From Gammaproteobacteria bacterium (GTDB lineage Bacteria; Pseudomonadota; Gammaproteobacteria; Steroidobacterales; Rariloculaceae), in NCBI GenBank assembly GCA_022826245.1, contig JAJDVG010000002.1, positions 62,001 to 126,000 of the forward strand: a stretch of 64,000 nucleotides of DNA. Reading direction: 5' to 3'. A model generated the notes under the pieces. It saw only the letters and a list, made by a program, of their open reading frames with translations. It did no database searches and was not told the origin of the DNA. A program made the translations under genes and the position numbers. Positions 20,037-28,571 of the stretch are shown here, in pieces. Each line of letters opens with the position of its first letter. Position 1 is the first letter of the stretch.

Positions 20037-21119
20037 CTACTTCGTCGCCGCTGCCTCGATTTCAGCGGCAAGCTCGATGAAGACCTCCGCATACGCCGCG
20101 TTGTCGAGCTGGGCCATTGCGAAGTGGCCGCCGCCCTCGAGACCGCGATCCGGAAAATACACCGAACTCGCATCTACGCCGGCTTGCTGCCAGGCGGCAG
20201 CCTGACATGCGATTACCTTGCCTCCATCGACCGGTCCGGATATTGCGCCGAGCCCGTATTCGCTCGCCACGAGTACGACGGGCACGTCATCGAAATTGAC
20301 GAGCCTGCTCGGAGAGTCTCCCTGCATCGGGCAGCCGTCGCGGTCCAGGGCCGCAAAGTCCTCGGGAAGCGCAGGCTCGACCTGCCAGTCGGCGATCGGC
20401 GGCCGGCCGCCGAAGCCTGGCGCGACCGGGTTGCCGCCCGCGGCTTCGAACGCAATGATGCCGACGACGTTTTCGGAGTTGAGGTCCGGCACGAGGAAAG
20501 TGCTGCCGCCACCTGCCGAATGCGAAATGAGTATCGCGGGACCGATCTCGTCGAGCAGGGTAGAAATCGTTTGAGCGGCAATTGCATTGCCGCAATACGG
20601 CGCTGTTGCGGAACTCGCAGACCAATCGACAATTGCGTCGTTGGTCGGAGTCGGCTCGCCGCCCGGCCAGACACTCGCGTCGGAGGTCGCAAGCCTCGAG
20701 ATGAACGCGGTATTCGCGCCGCCGACGGCGCCGTCCCCGCAACTCGCGTTGCTCTGCGAGCGGCCGTGACCCGGACGGTCGACGACATAGACGTCCCAGC
20801 CGTCAGCGACAAAATAGTCGACCCATCCGTCCCGCCCGTCCGGAGTTTCGAGCCAGTCTGTCCCCTGACCGCCACCGCCATGGATCAGGACAAGCGGGTA
20901 GCGGTGCCGGCTGTCCGCCGGCAGGAGATACTCAACGAACATCGCATTGAGCACATTGAGCGAGCCGTTGTCGCCATCTTCGGTCGTATGACCGACGAAC
21001 TTCCACCCGACGTCGCGGAGCACGAGTTCACCGGCTTCGCCGCCCGCGAGCGCGGATCCTGTCGCCGCAACGGCGCCCAGTGCCGCGCCCGCAAGCAAAT
21101 TCGTGATTTTCCCGTTCAT
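20037..21119 (-). CDS. Alpha/beta hydrolase (exported)
   Basis: 'YPLVLIHGGGGQGTDWLETPDGRDGWVDYFVADGWDVYVVDRPGHGRS', 'ILISHSAGGGSTFLV'; signal peptide. Confidence 0.85.
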   Translation of the reverse strand: MNGKITNLLAGAALGAVAATGSALAGGEAGELVLRDVGWKFVGHTTEDGDNGSLNVLNAMFVEYLLPADSRHRYPLVLIHGGGGQGTDWLETPDGRDGWVDYFVADGWDVYVVDRPGHGRSQSNASCGDGAVGGANTAFISRLATSDASVWPGGEPTPTNDAIVDWSASSATAPYCGNAIAAQTISTLLDEIGPAILISHSAGGGSTFLVPDLNSENVVGIIAFEAAGGNPVAPGFGGRPPIADWQVEPALPEDFAALDRDGCPMQGDSPSRLVNFDDVPVVLVASEYGLGAISGPVDGGKVIACQAAAWQQAGVDASSVYFPDRGLEGGGHFAMAQLDNAAYAEVFIELAAEIEAAATK

Positions 21120-21251
21120 TGATACTGCTCCATGATCTGACAATTGTTTTTTCGTTGTCCCCGGTCGATAGTGCCGAACGCGAGCGAAACCCCGGCCAGC
21201 GAGTTTATCCCGACCGCGCTTGCGTGGCCATGTCCGGCCGCCTGCAGACGG

Positions 21252-21635
21252 CTACTGGAACTCGCGGCCGTCCTCGAGCCTGACCCGTCGCAGAAAGTAG
21301 ACGCCCGGATCTTCGCGAAGCGGAGAACCGATCGCGGTGATCCTCGTCCCGGGCTCGATCATGGCCGGCCGCAAACCCCGGCGAACGAGCATATTGGCGG
21401 GCGCGCCCTCGATGAAGGTAATCGTCTCCTCATCGCCGTTTTCAAGCGTCCGCGTCAATGTCATCGCGATATGCGGATTCTTGAAATTCAGGGTCTCGAC
21501 GACGCCTTCGAAGGGAATCTCCTGACTGAAATCGTAGATCGCAAATGAATGGTGCCCGAGTGCGGGCGCCGCGATCATTGCGATTACCGCAAGGACCGCA
21601 GGCGCGAAGCTCGGACCGCGCGATGCTCTTCTCAT
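21252..21635 (-). CDS. DUF6152-like small exported protein (divergent copy)
   Basis: Signal peptide ...APALG then HHSFAIYDF; 'GVVETLNFKNPHIAMTL', 'NMLVRRGLRPAMIEPGTRITAIGSP'. Confidence 0.78.
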   Translation of the reverse strand: MRRASRGPSFAPAVLAVIAMIAAPALGHHSFAIYDFSQEIPFEGVVETLNFKNPHIAMTLTRTLENGDEETITFIEGAPANMLVRRGLRPAMIEPGTRITAIGSPLREDPGVYFLRRVRLEDGREFQ

Positions 21636-21842
21636 CCTCGTTGCTCCGCGGAAATGGGCCGCCAAACGATAACAAGGCGTATCCCGAAAGACCATAATAG
21701 GCGAACGCGCGGCGAGCTTGACGTGATTTGCGCGGCCATGGCTTCTTGCGATAAAAGACTCTCAAGCCACAAGAGACTCCGGGGGCGCTGCGGCTCGCGT
21801 CGTATGCAGCCACCCGCCGAAGCCTGACAGGGGGATTTTTCG

Positions 21843-22583
21843 ATGAACTGCACAAGCATCAGGTCGGTTTTCGCAAGCATGGTTCTGGTGGCAGCAGGAA
21901 GCAGCGCGAATGCGCAGATCGTGGCCGAACCGGATTTCACCGGAATCTGGATGCCGCTGATCGAGAGCGAATCATCGGTCGAGCGGATCTCCTGGCCGTC
22001 TGAACTACCGTATACGGAATACGGGCAGGCGCTCTGGGACGCGTACGCGGCCGAGTTCGACCCGGTAACCGACGATCCGGCAAGGTTCTGCGTTCATCCG
22101 GGCATGCCGAGCTCGATGCTCGGCACGCCGACATTTCCGATCGAGATCTTCCAGCGTCCACACGACCTGACGATCTTCCTCGAGGCGTATTACCAATACC
22201 GAAAGATCTACATCGAAGTCGAGGACCGCGAGCCTCCCGAGCCGATTCTGTCGTCCCGAATGGGCTATTCGACCGCTCATTGGGAGGACGACACGCTCGT
22301 CGTCGAAACGTCCTGGCTCGCCGCACGGGACAAGGGACGCATCGTGATGTCGGCGGATGCGCGCGTCGTCGAGCGCATCCACATGGAGATCGATGACGAG
22401 GGTCGGCGACTGCTGGTCGACAACATCAGTTTCATCGACCCGATGGTCTACTCCGAACCCATCGACATCCGCGGCATCTGGTACTACTCACCGGATACAC
22501 CGGTCATGGAATACGTGTGCAGCCAGAACATCTATGACGAGCACATCGCAGCAAAGCGCGCGGCCGCTGCAGCCGCGCCTTGA
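21843..22583 (+). CDS. Exported protein, WDGDTLVVET-type family
   Basis: 'EPDFTGIWMP', 'RFCVHPGMPSS', 'AHWEDDTLVVETSW', 'MEYVCSQN'. Confidence 0.78.
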   Translation: MNCTSIRSVFASMVLVAAGSSANAQIVAEPDFTGIWMPLIESESSVERISWPSELPYTEYGQALWDAYAAEFDPVTDDPARFCVHPGMPSSMLGTPTFPIEIFQRPHDLTIFLEAYYQYRKIYIEVEDREPPEPILSSRMGYSTAHWEDDTLVVETSWLAARDKGRIVMSADARVVERIHMEIDDEGRRLLVDNISFIDPMVYSEPIDIRGIWYYSPDTPVMEYVCSQNIYDEHIAAKRAAAAAAP

Positions 22584-22642
22584 TGAGCGTGCTCACTTTT
22601 CCATAAACTTGCACACTTGCAAACCGTTCAGGAGCAGTTTCC

Positions 22643-23563
22643 ATGACGAAGCTCAACAAGCCTTGTCTTTCGCTCGGCGCCGTGCTGATCCTCGCTGGCG
22701 CCGCGATGCCGCTCGAGCAGTCAGCGGCACAGCGTCAGGCGCCGCCGCCCCCGTCGCCCGAAAAACAGGCGATGATCGACCTCGGAATCGAGCACGAGAC
22801 CGCTCGAGGCCTCTATGAGTACTTCAGGAGTGAAGCCGACGGCGACGGTACCCTGGCCTGGGAGGATGTGCCCGACTGGAGCGGCGTATGGACGCGGGAG
22901 ACATTCGTGTTCTTCTGGGACGGCGATCAGGGCACCATGGACACGCTGCCGACGGCGAAGCTGACCCCCGAATACGAACGCAGGCTCATCGAGAAGCTCG
23001 ACCGCATCGACCAGGGTATCGAATACGACCCGCTGAGTGCGGGCGAACCGGCCGGAATGCCGCGCTGGATCTCGGAGCCGTTCCTGAAGGACTTCGCCGT
23101 CACGCCGCAGCAGACCTGGCTCATCAACGAGATGATGAACGAAATCCGCCGCGTCTACACCGACGGCCGCGACCATCCGCCGTCCGAAGACGCCTACCCG
23201 CTCTGGCTCGGCGATTCGATCGGATTCTGGGATGAAGACCGACTCGTCATTCATACCAACCAGATGCGCGACGGGCAGTACCAGCGCATTCAGCCGGAAT
23301 ACACCGACCAGGTCGAAACCGTCGAGATCTGGCAGAAGACGGCCGACGACACGATCGAGGTCGACATCTGGGTCTACGACCCGCCGGTTCTCGTTGAACC
23401 TTGGTACACTAGACAGGTTTTCAAGAAGCTGACCAATGACGATAACGGGCTCAGGATTCGCTATTGGCACTTCAACGAGAACCAGAACAACGCCGTGTTC
23501 GAGACCGACGAAGGCAGTTCGGACTTCGCTGACTTCACGTTCACGGACCAGGACGACAACTGA
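22643..23563 (+). CDS. Exported protein, WDGDTLVVET-type family (divergent, cysteine-free mature form)
   Basis: 'VPDWSGVWTRE', 'GDSIGFWDEDRLVIHTNQMRDG', 'IRYWHFNENQNN'; signal peptide. Confidence 0.72.
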   Translation: MTKLNKPCLSLGAVLILAGAAMPLEQSAAQRQAPPPPSPEKQAMIDLGIEHETARGLYEYFRSEADGDGTLAWEDVPDWSGVWTRETFVFFWDGDQGTMDTLPTAKLTPEYERRLIEKLDRIDQGIEYDPLSAGEPAGMPRWISEPFLKDFAVTPQQTWLINEMMNEIRRVYTDGRDHPPSEDAYPLWLGDSIGFWDEDRLVIHTNQMRDGQYQRIQPEYTDQVETVEIWQKTADDTIEVDIWVYDPPVLVEPWYTRQVFKKLTNDDNGLRIRYWHFNENQNNAVFETDEGSSDFADFTFTDQDDN

Positions 23564-23582
23564 CGGTCAGGAGAAATCAACC

Positions 23583-23969
23583 ATGAAGATCAAGTTGGCA
23601 GTGACACTCGCGAGCGCGGTTCTCGTTGCAACGACAGCGCTCGCCCACCACTCGACGGTCATGTTCGACGAGGAACGGGAAGTTACCGTGACGGGCGTCG
23701 TCAAGGAATTCCAGTACACGAATCCACATTCGTGGCTGCTCGTCGACGTCACGAACGAAGACGGTTCGGTCACGACCTGGGGCTTCGAGGCCGAGGGCCC
23801 GAGCACGCTCATGCGGGCAGGTATCCGCAGAAGCGATTTCTCGCCCGGCACTGAGCTTACGATCACCGGGCATCCGATGAGGGACGGACGTCCCGGCGCG
23901 GCGTGGTTGCACGCGACCCGCGGCGATGGCACTGAATTCGATCCGCGCTCCGGGTTTGCGATCCGCTAG
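23583..23969 (+). CDS. DUF6152-like small exported protein
   Basis: Signal peptide ...TTALA then HHSTVMFDE; 'GVVKEFQYTNPHSWLLVDV', 'LMRAGIRRSDFSPGTELTITGHPMRDG'. Confidence 0.82.
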   Translation: MKIKLAVTLASAVLVATTALAHHSTVMFDEEREVTVTGVVKEFQYTNPHSWLLVDVTNEDGSVTTWGFEAEGPSTLMRAGIRRSDFSPGTELTITGHPMRDGRPGAAWLHATRGDGTEFDPRSGFAIR

Positions 23970-23994
23970 ATCAAGCGCGCTTTCGCCACTCAAC

Positions 23995-24033
23995 ATACGG
24001 CGGCTCCGGTACGCGCTACCGGAGCCGCCGTAT
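23995..24033. terminator. Bidirectional hairpin terminator between convergent genes
   Basis: Perfect 17-bp arms ATACGGCGGCTCCGGTA-CGCGC-TACCGGAGCCGCCGTAT between stops at 23969 (+) and 24038 (-). Confidence 0.75.
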
Positions 24034-24037
24034 TCCG

Positions 24038-25354
24038 TCAGGCCACGGAATGTCCGCGTTCGAATGCCGGCGCGACGATCTGCGGACCGGAGCGTAGATG
24101 CAGGTCGCGCTGCGGATACGGAATTTCGATGCCCTCTGCCTTGAACTTGTCCCAGATGCGAAGCAGCACTGCGCTCTTCACGTTCGTTACACCGTTGTGC
24201 GCATCGGCGATCCAGAACCGGACCTGCAGATCGACCGAGCTGTCGCCAAACCCGACGAGCAGGCACTTGGCGACCGGATCGTCGAGCACACGATCGACAC
24301 CCGCTGCTGCTTCCGTGCACAGTTCGATCGCCCGTTTGACGTCGGAGTCGTAATGCACGCCGACATCGAGCTTCAGGCGCGTTCTGTTGTTCGTATGCGT
24401 CCAGTTCTCCACGTGTTCGGAAATCAGCGTCTCGTTCGGAATCAGGTGTTCCACGCCGTCCCGCGTCACCACCGACACGTAGCGGCCGCCGAGCGCCGTG
24501 ACCCAGCCATAGGTGCCTGAGACGGCAATCACGTCACCCGGTTTGATCGACTTGTCGAGCAGCAGAATCACGCCGCTGATCAGGTTGCCGATGACCTTCT
24601 GAAGACCGAAACCGATACCGAGGCCGATTGCGCCGCCGACGACCGCGAGCGCCGTCAGGTCGATGCCGACGCTGTCGATCGCGATCAGGATCGCAAGGCC
24701 GATCAGCACGATCTTCAGGGACTTCGCGAACAGCACCTGAACGGACGGCGAGAAGGCCTGAATGCTGCGAATCCGGGCTTCGAGGACGCGCGTCAGATAC
24801 ATCGCGATCCACAGCAGCACGGCCAGTGCGAGCGTCGACTGGACCACCGTGTACAACGATATCCTGAGTTCGCCAAGCGTGATCGCGATCGAATCGAGCA
24901 CGGTGATCGTCGGTTGCAGAAGATCGAGGATGTTGAGCGCGGCGATCGACCATGCGACGAGCGTGAAAGCCCTCGACCACACCTCGTTCCTGGCAAGCTG
25001 CGACACGAACCGTATCGCGACCCAGGCCGTCAGGAGGCTCGCCACGGTGATGAGCAATCGATCCGGCCAGCTCATCGTGCTTGCGGTCGCGATCGCCAGC
25101 CACAGCAAGGCAAGCCAGATCAGCGGAAGCTTCAATGGCCTGGAAATATCGATCACTCGTGCCGCTCCGGGCCTGGACCTCTGAGTGTCGAGCAACGGCC
25201 TCAGACGCCGGGAGATCCACAGGGCGATACCCCATGCGGCGACGATGACCGCAAGCTGTACGGCGCTGTCGAGCACCAGCACATTGACCACTGTCCATTC
25301 GTACGCAAGATTGGCGAGCTCGATTAGCCGCTCAGCCGAAAACAGGTCGTTCAT
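24038..25354 (-). CDS. MscS-family mechanosensitive ion channel
   Basis: 'VVGGAIGLGIGFGLQKVIGNLISGVILLLDKSIKPGDVIAVSGTYGWVTALGGRYVSVVTRDGVEHLIPNETLI'. Confidence 0.93.
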   Translation of the reverse strand: MNDLFSAERLIELANLAYEWTVVNVLVLDSAVQLAVIVAAWGIALWISRRLRPLLDTQRSRPGAARVIDISRPLKLPLIWLALLWLAIATASTMSWPDRLLITVASLLTAWVAIRFVSQLARNEVWSRAFTLVAWSIAALNILDLLQPTITVLDSIAITLGELRISLYTVVQSTLALAVLLWIAMYLTRVLEARIRSIQAFSPSVQVLFAKSLKIVLIGLAILIAIDSVGIDLTALAVVGGAIGLGIGFGLQKVIGNLISGVILLLDKSIKPGDVIAVSGTYGWVTALGGRYVSVVTRDGVEHLIPNETLISEHVENWTHTNNRTRLKLDVGVHYDSDVKRAIELCTEAAAGVDRVLDDPVAKCLLVGFGDSSVDLQVRFWIADAHNGVTNVKSAVLLRIWDKFKAEGIEIPYPQRDLHLRSGPQIVAPAFERGHSVA

Positions 25355-25441
25355 TTGCCGTCACTCCGTTTGGCCATCCACGAACGTCGGTCAGTCTAAC
25401 CCGCATGTCTTGTCCTGGGTCGGGGAGTCGCGCGGTCATGC

Positions 25442-25551
25442 GGGGAGGCGCATTGCGCGCCGCTTGAAACACGCCGTGAATACATCCCTGTAGGCTCCGC
25501 GCGCGCATCCCTGCGCGCGAGGGTTTCAAGCGGCGCGCAATGCACCTCCCC
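25442..25551. repeat. Intergenic nested-hairpin repeat element, copy 1
   Basis: Long inverted repeat GGGGAGGCGCATTGCGCGCCGCTTGAAAC ... GTTTCAAGCGGCGCGCAATGCACCTCCCC enclosing hairpin CGCGCGCA-TCCC-TGCGCGCG; core shared with 52888-52957. Confidence 0.85.
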
Positions 25552-25677
25552 TTGGTTTGTCGCGGATTGGGGCCGGAACCTGTGACGCTGGTGACGGCGT
25601 GTGAGTACGCGCCTCACCTGCACGCTTGTCGAGCGCGTGAAGGACCCGCTGGTGGGTGGAGTAAGGCGAGGCTGGTG

Positions 25678-26439
25678 CTAGCGGGCGCGGCAGGGTTGGG
25701 GGTCCCAGCCGCTGCGGTCGGTCTGTCTGCGGAAGTTGCTGCTCGTGATGACGCGGGTCGTGAAGTATTCGGGATCGTCCACGATGCTCAGAACGGTGAG
25801 CCACACGGTGCCGTCGGGGTGGGTCAGAAGATCGAAGTACTCGGTGAGCCGGGCGTTCTCACTGTACGGCACGCCGTTTTTCCTGAGATAACCGGCGCGC
25901 ATGGCTGTCGTCTCGACCCTGAGCGTGCCGTTCGCGGCCGGCTGGCCGCGGCCGCCGCCGTGCATGACCCACTCGGCTTCCGAAACGCCCTGCCAGGTCG
26001 GCTCGGCGGGTTCCGGGGCGCCGTCGAAGTGGAGCATGCGGATCTGGCGTCCCGCATCCGTTTCGATCTCGAGCGTCGAATCGTCCACCCACGAGATTCT
26101 GAGCCGGCCCGGCACTCGCATGATCGCCGCGGCGCCGTAGGACCTGCACTCATTGCCTTCGGCCTCGTCGCGCTCGGGGTCCCAGGCATCGGCAGCCGCC
26201 CGGGCGGCCTGGCTCAGCGGCAGCCCGGGAAAATCGTTTCTCGGCGGCGTCACCATCCTGAACCGCCAGTCCTCGGTGACGATCGAAACCCATTGGCCGG
26301 TCAGATCGATGGGCGCCATGTCCCGGGCCGGCCCCTCGGGGCCGCGAGCGCCGCCGAACTGCGCCATGGCCTGTCCGTGGATGACGAAGCCGATGAAAGC
26401 CAGCGCAAATGCCGCAGTGATCCGCCGCGCCGCGTTCAT
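25678..26439 (-). CDS. Exported protein distantly related to the WDGDTLVVET family
   Basis: 'PIDLTGQWVSIVTEDWRFRMVTPP', 'NECRSYG', 'WVDDSTLEIETDAGRQIRMLHF', C-terminal 'PCRAR'. Confidence 0.65.
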   Translation of the reverse strand: MNAARRITAAFALAFIGFVIHGQAMAQFGGARGPEGPARDMAPIDLTGQWVSIVTEDWRFRMVTPPRNDFPGLPLSQAARAAADAWDPERDEAEGNECRSYGAAAIMRVPGRLRISWVDDSTLEIETDAGRQIRMLHFDGAPEPAEPTWQGVSEAEWVMHGGGRGQPAANGTLRVETTAMRAGYLRKNGVPYSENARLTEYFDLLTHPDGTVWLTVLSIVDDPEYFTTRVITSSNFRRQTDRSGWDPQPCRAR

Positions 26440-27428
26440 TGTTCGTCCCCTGCCTGGCCGCTCAAACTTGCATATGCCGCTTCGACAAACCGTTCGGTCG
26501 TCCAGAACCCTTCGGTCGAGCCGTAGACCGGGTCGTAGTCGCGCGTCGGCCCGGCCGCCTTGACCTGTTCGAGCGTCATTCCCTCATCGATCATGCTCGT
26601 GAGGCGATCGTGGATGACCAGCACCATCTCCCGGTAGTCGAGAACGTCACCGAGACCGGACAGCCGGCCGTGACCCGGGACCACGAGCGTGCCGCCGTCC
26701 TGCCCGTACACGGGGATGATGAGGTCGACGATCGAGTTGAGCGCGTCGATCACGCCCCGGTAGCTGCCGCCGGCGCCGAGGTCGATTACGGGATAGTTTG
26801 TGGTGGAAAAGACATCGCCCACCGCGATGACATCAGAGCGGCGGAAGAACACGATCACGTCGCCGTCGGTGTGCGCCCGCGGCTGATGAACGATCCGTAC
26901 ACCCTCGCCGTTGAAGTAGAGCCGCTTTTCGTCGTTGAAGAAGGTATTCGTCGGCCAGAGCGTCGACGGAACCGCCTGTTCGCCTGTCGTTGCGCTCAGG
27001 CGCAGCAACACGTTCTCGTGGGCGATCACCTGCGCGCCCGCCCCGACATAGGGCACGGGCCCCGGCATGTTGCCGCCGATGACGGTGGCGCCGCCAGCAC
27101 GCAGGTTCTCGTTGCCGCCGATGTGGTCGCCGTGATGGTGCGTGTTGACGATGTAGCGAATCGGCAGATCGCTGAGTTCGGCGATCGCGGCGGCGATCCT
27201 GTCCGACAGCGGCGCAAATTGCGTATCGACGATGAGCACGCCGTCGTTGCCGATCTGGACGGTGACGTTTCCGCCGGCGCCGACGAGCATGTAAATGTTG
27301 TCGGTCACCCTGAGCGTACCGATCTCGACGCTGCTGAAGTCCTGCTGCTGCGCATCGAGCCCGCCGGCCGGCAATACCGCGGCGACGGCAAGAACCGCGA
27401 GCCCCGCGCATGCACGAAATCCCGTCAC
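26436..27428 (-). CDS. MBL-fold metallo-hydrolase (exported)
   Basis: 'IVNTHHHGDHIGGNENLRAGGATVIG', 'HTDGDVIVFFRRSDVIAVGDVF', 'VPGHGRLSGLGDVLDYREM'; overlaps next gene start. Confidence 0.9.
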   Translation of the reverse strand: MTGFRACAGLAVLAVAAVLPAGGLDAQQQDFSSVEIGTLRVTDNIYMLVGAGGNVTVQIGNDGVLIVDTQFAPLSDRIAAAIAELSDLPIRYIVNTHHHGDHIGGNENLRAGGATVIGGNMPGPVPYVGAGAQVIAHENVLLRLSATTGEQAVPSTLWPTNTFFNDEKRLYFNGEGVRIVHQPRAHTDGDVIVFFRRSDVIAVGDVFSTTNYPVIDLGAGGSYRGVIDALNSIVDLIIPVYGQDGGTLVVPGHGRLSGLGDVLDYREMVLVIHDRLTSMIDEGMTLEQVKAAGPTRDYDPVYGSTEGFWTTERFVEAAYASLSGQAGDEQ

Positions 27429-27453
27429 TTGCGCACCTCCCTGACAGCCCCGC

Positions 27454-28326
27454 TCATTGTTCCGGCGCCTCGGGCGGCGGCATCTGCCCGATCGCCTCCA
27501 TGTACTCCGGGTACATCGTCGCCGCGCCGCCCTGGGTCGCCTCGTAGGGAATGCCGTGATTGATCGAATACTCCGTCAGATAGGGGTTTTCGCCCGGCAG
27601 ATAGTGCGGAAAATAGTTCTCGGGCGTGTCGGTCTCGATCACGCTCTCGCAGGGATAAGGGCCCATGCGGCCGCTCGGATTCAGGACGTAGTCGCGGTTG
27701 CGGAAGAACGGCTCCTCGAGGTACGCCGGATCCTCGATGTAGACGTGCCAGGTCAGGATGTCCTCATGGCGCGTGAAATGCTCCGTGAGCGTCGCATTCC
27801 AGCTTCGCGCCACGCCGTTGCGGCGCAGCCAGCCTTCCTTGAGATGCGTGGTGCGTACCTTGAGCGTCCGCCCGATGAATTCGCCGGTCGAGAAACCCAT
27901 GGCCGTATGCTGTGCGTATTCGGGCGGATGCTGTCGCCCGTCCATCCAGATCGTGCGCGTGGTGCCCCAGGCAAAATGCTGCACGTGGATCGCTTCGAGC
28001 TGTTGCGTGTCCGGATCGACCGTCTCCCAAATCCTGATCTGCGCGAAGCTTGCGGCGTAGTCGACCGGATGGACGCGGCACTGATACAGCGGCAACGAAA
28101 GAATCGAGGCGCTCCATGCCTGCGCCCGCATGCGGTTCGCGTCGTTCAGCGGCAGACCGCCGTAGTCGCCGAGTTCAGGACCAGGTAACCGGTCCGGCTG
28201 GTCCTCGTGATACATGCCGGTCCACTGGCCGGCGAGGTTCACCTGAGCCATCGCCGGATCGCCCGTGTACGCCGCACCGAGCACGACGGCAAGCCAGACC
28301 GTCCCGAGCGGGAGGACGTTTTTCAT
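27454..28326 (-). CDS. Exported protein distantly related to the WDGDTLVVET family
   Basis: 'VNLAGQWTGMYHEDQPDRLPG', 'YQCRVHP', 'EFIGRTLKVRTTHLKEGWLRRNGV', 'YPCESV'. Confidence 0.65.
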   Translation of the reverse strand: MKNVLPLGTVWLAVVLGAAYTGDPAMAQVNLAGQWTGMYHEDQPDRLPGPELGDYGGLPLNDANRMRAQAWSASILSLPLYQCRVHPVDYAASFAQIRIWETVDPDTQQLEAIHVQHFAWGTTRTIWMDGRQHPPEYAQHTAMGFSTGEFIGRTLKVRTTHLKEGWLRRNGVARSWNATLTEHFTRHEDILTWHVYIEDPAYLEEPFFRNRDYVLNPSGRMGPYPCESVIETDTPENYFPHYLPGENPYLTEYSINHGIPYEATQGGAATMYPEYMEAIGQMPPPEAPEQ

Positions 28327-28507
28327 CCACAGGCTCCCTGGAGTGTTGTGTTGCGCCGCCACGCGTACAAACAGCCAAACAGGCCGAATGTCCGGCGCGC
28401 GGGGCGGCGAAAAATGCTAGCACAGCTCGCCCAACGGCGGCGCAACCTTCCGGGCGCACGTCGCTCTGCCTCAAATGTCGAGAATTCTCAAGTTCGGGAT
28501 GTTTGGC

Positions 28508-28536
28508 TTGTCCCGAGCGGAACCATTACCTATGCT
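28508..28536 (+). promoter_or_regulatory. Sigma70-type promoter for the GntR-RND operon
   Basis: TTGTCC (28508) - 17 nt - TATGCT (28531). Confidence 0.5.
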
Positions 28537-28538
28537 TT

Positions 28539-28563
28539 TGGTCGGACCACCTTGGTAGGACCA
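28539..28563 (+). promoter_or_regulatory. Tandem GntR/FadR-type operator
   Basis: TGGTCGGACCA (28539-28549) and TGGTAGGACCA (28553-28563), 14-bp period, just 5' of the GntR gene start. Confidence 0.6.
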
Positions 28564-28571
28564 TTTTCCCC

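Noticed and set aside
25442-25551. Repeat considered as a MITE with terminal inverted repeats
   Set aside because: No target-site duplication visible at the ends and copy 2 lacks the long terminal arms; a REP/hairpin-type element fits better.
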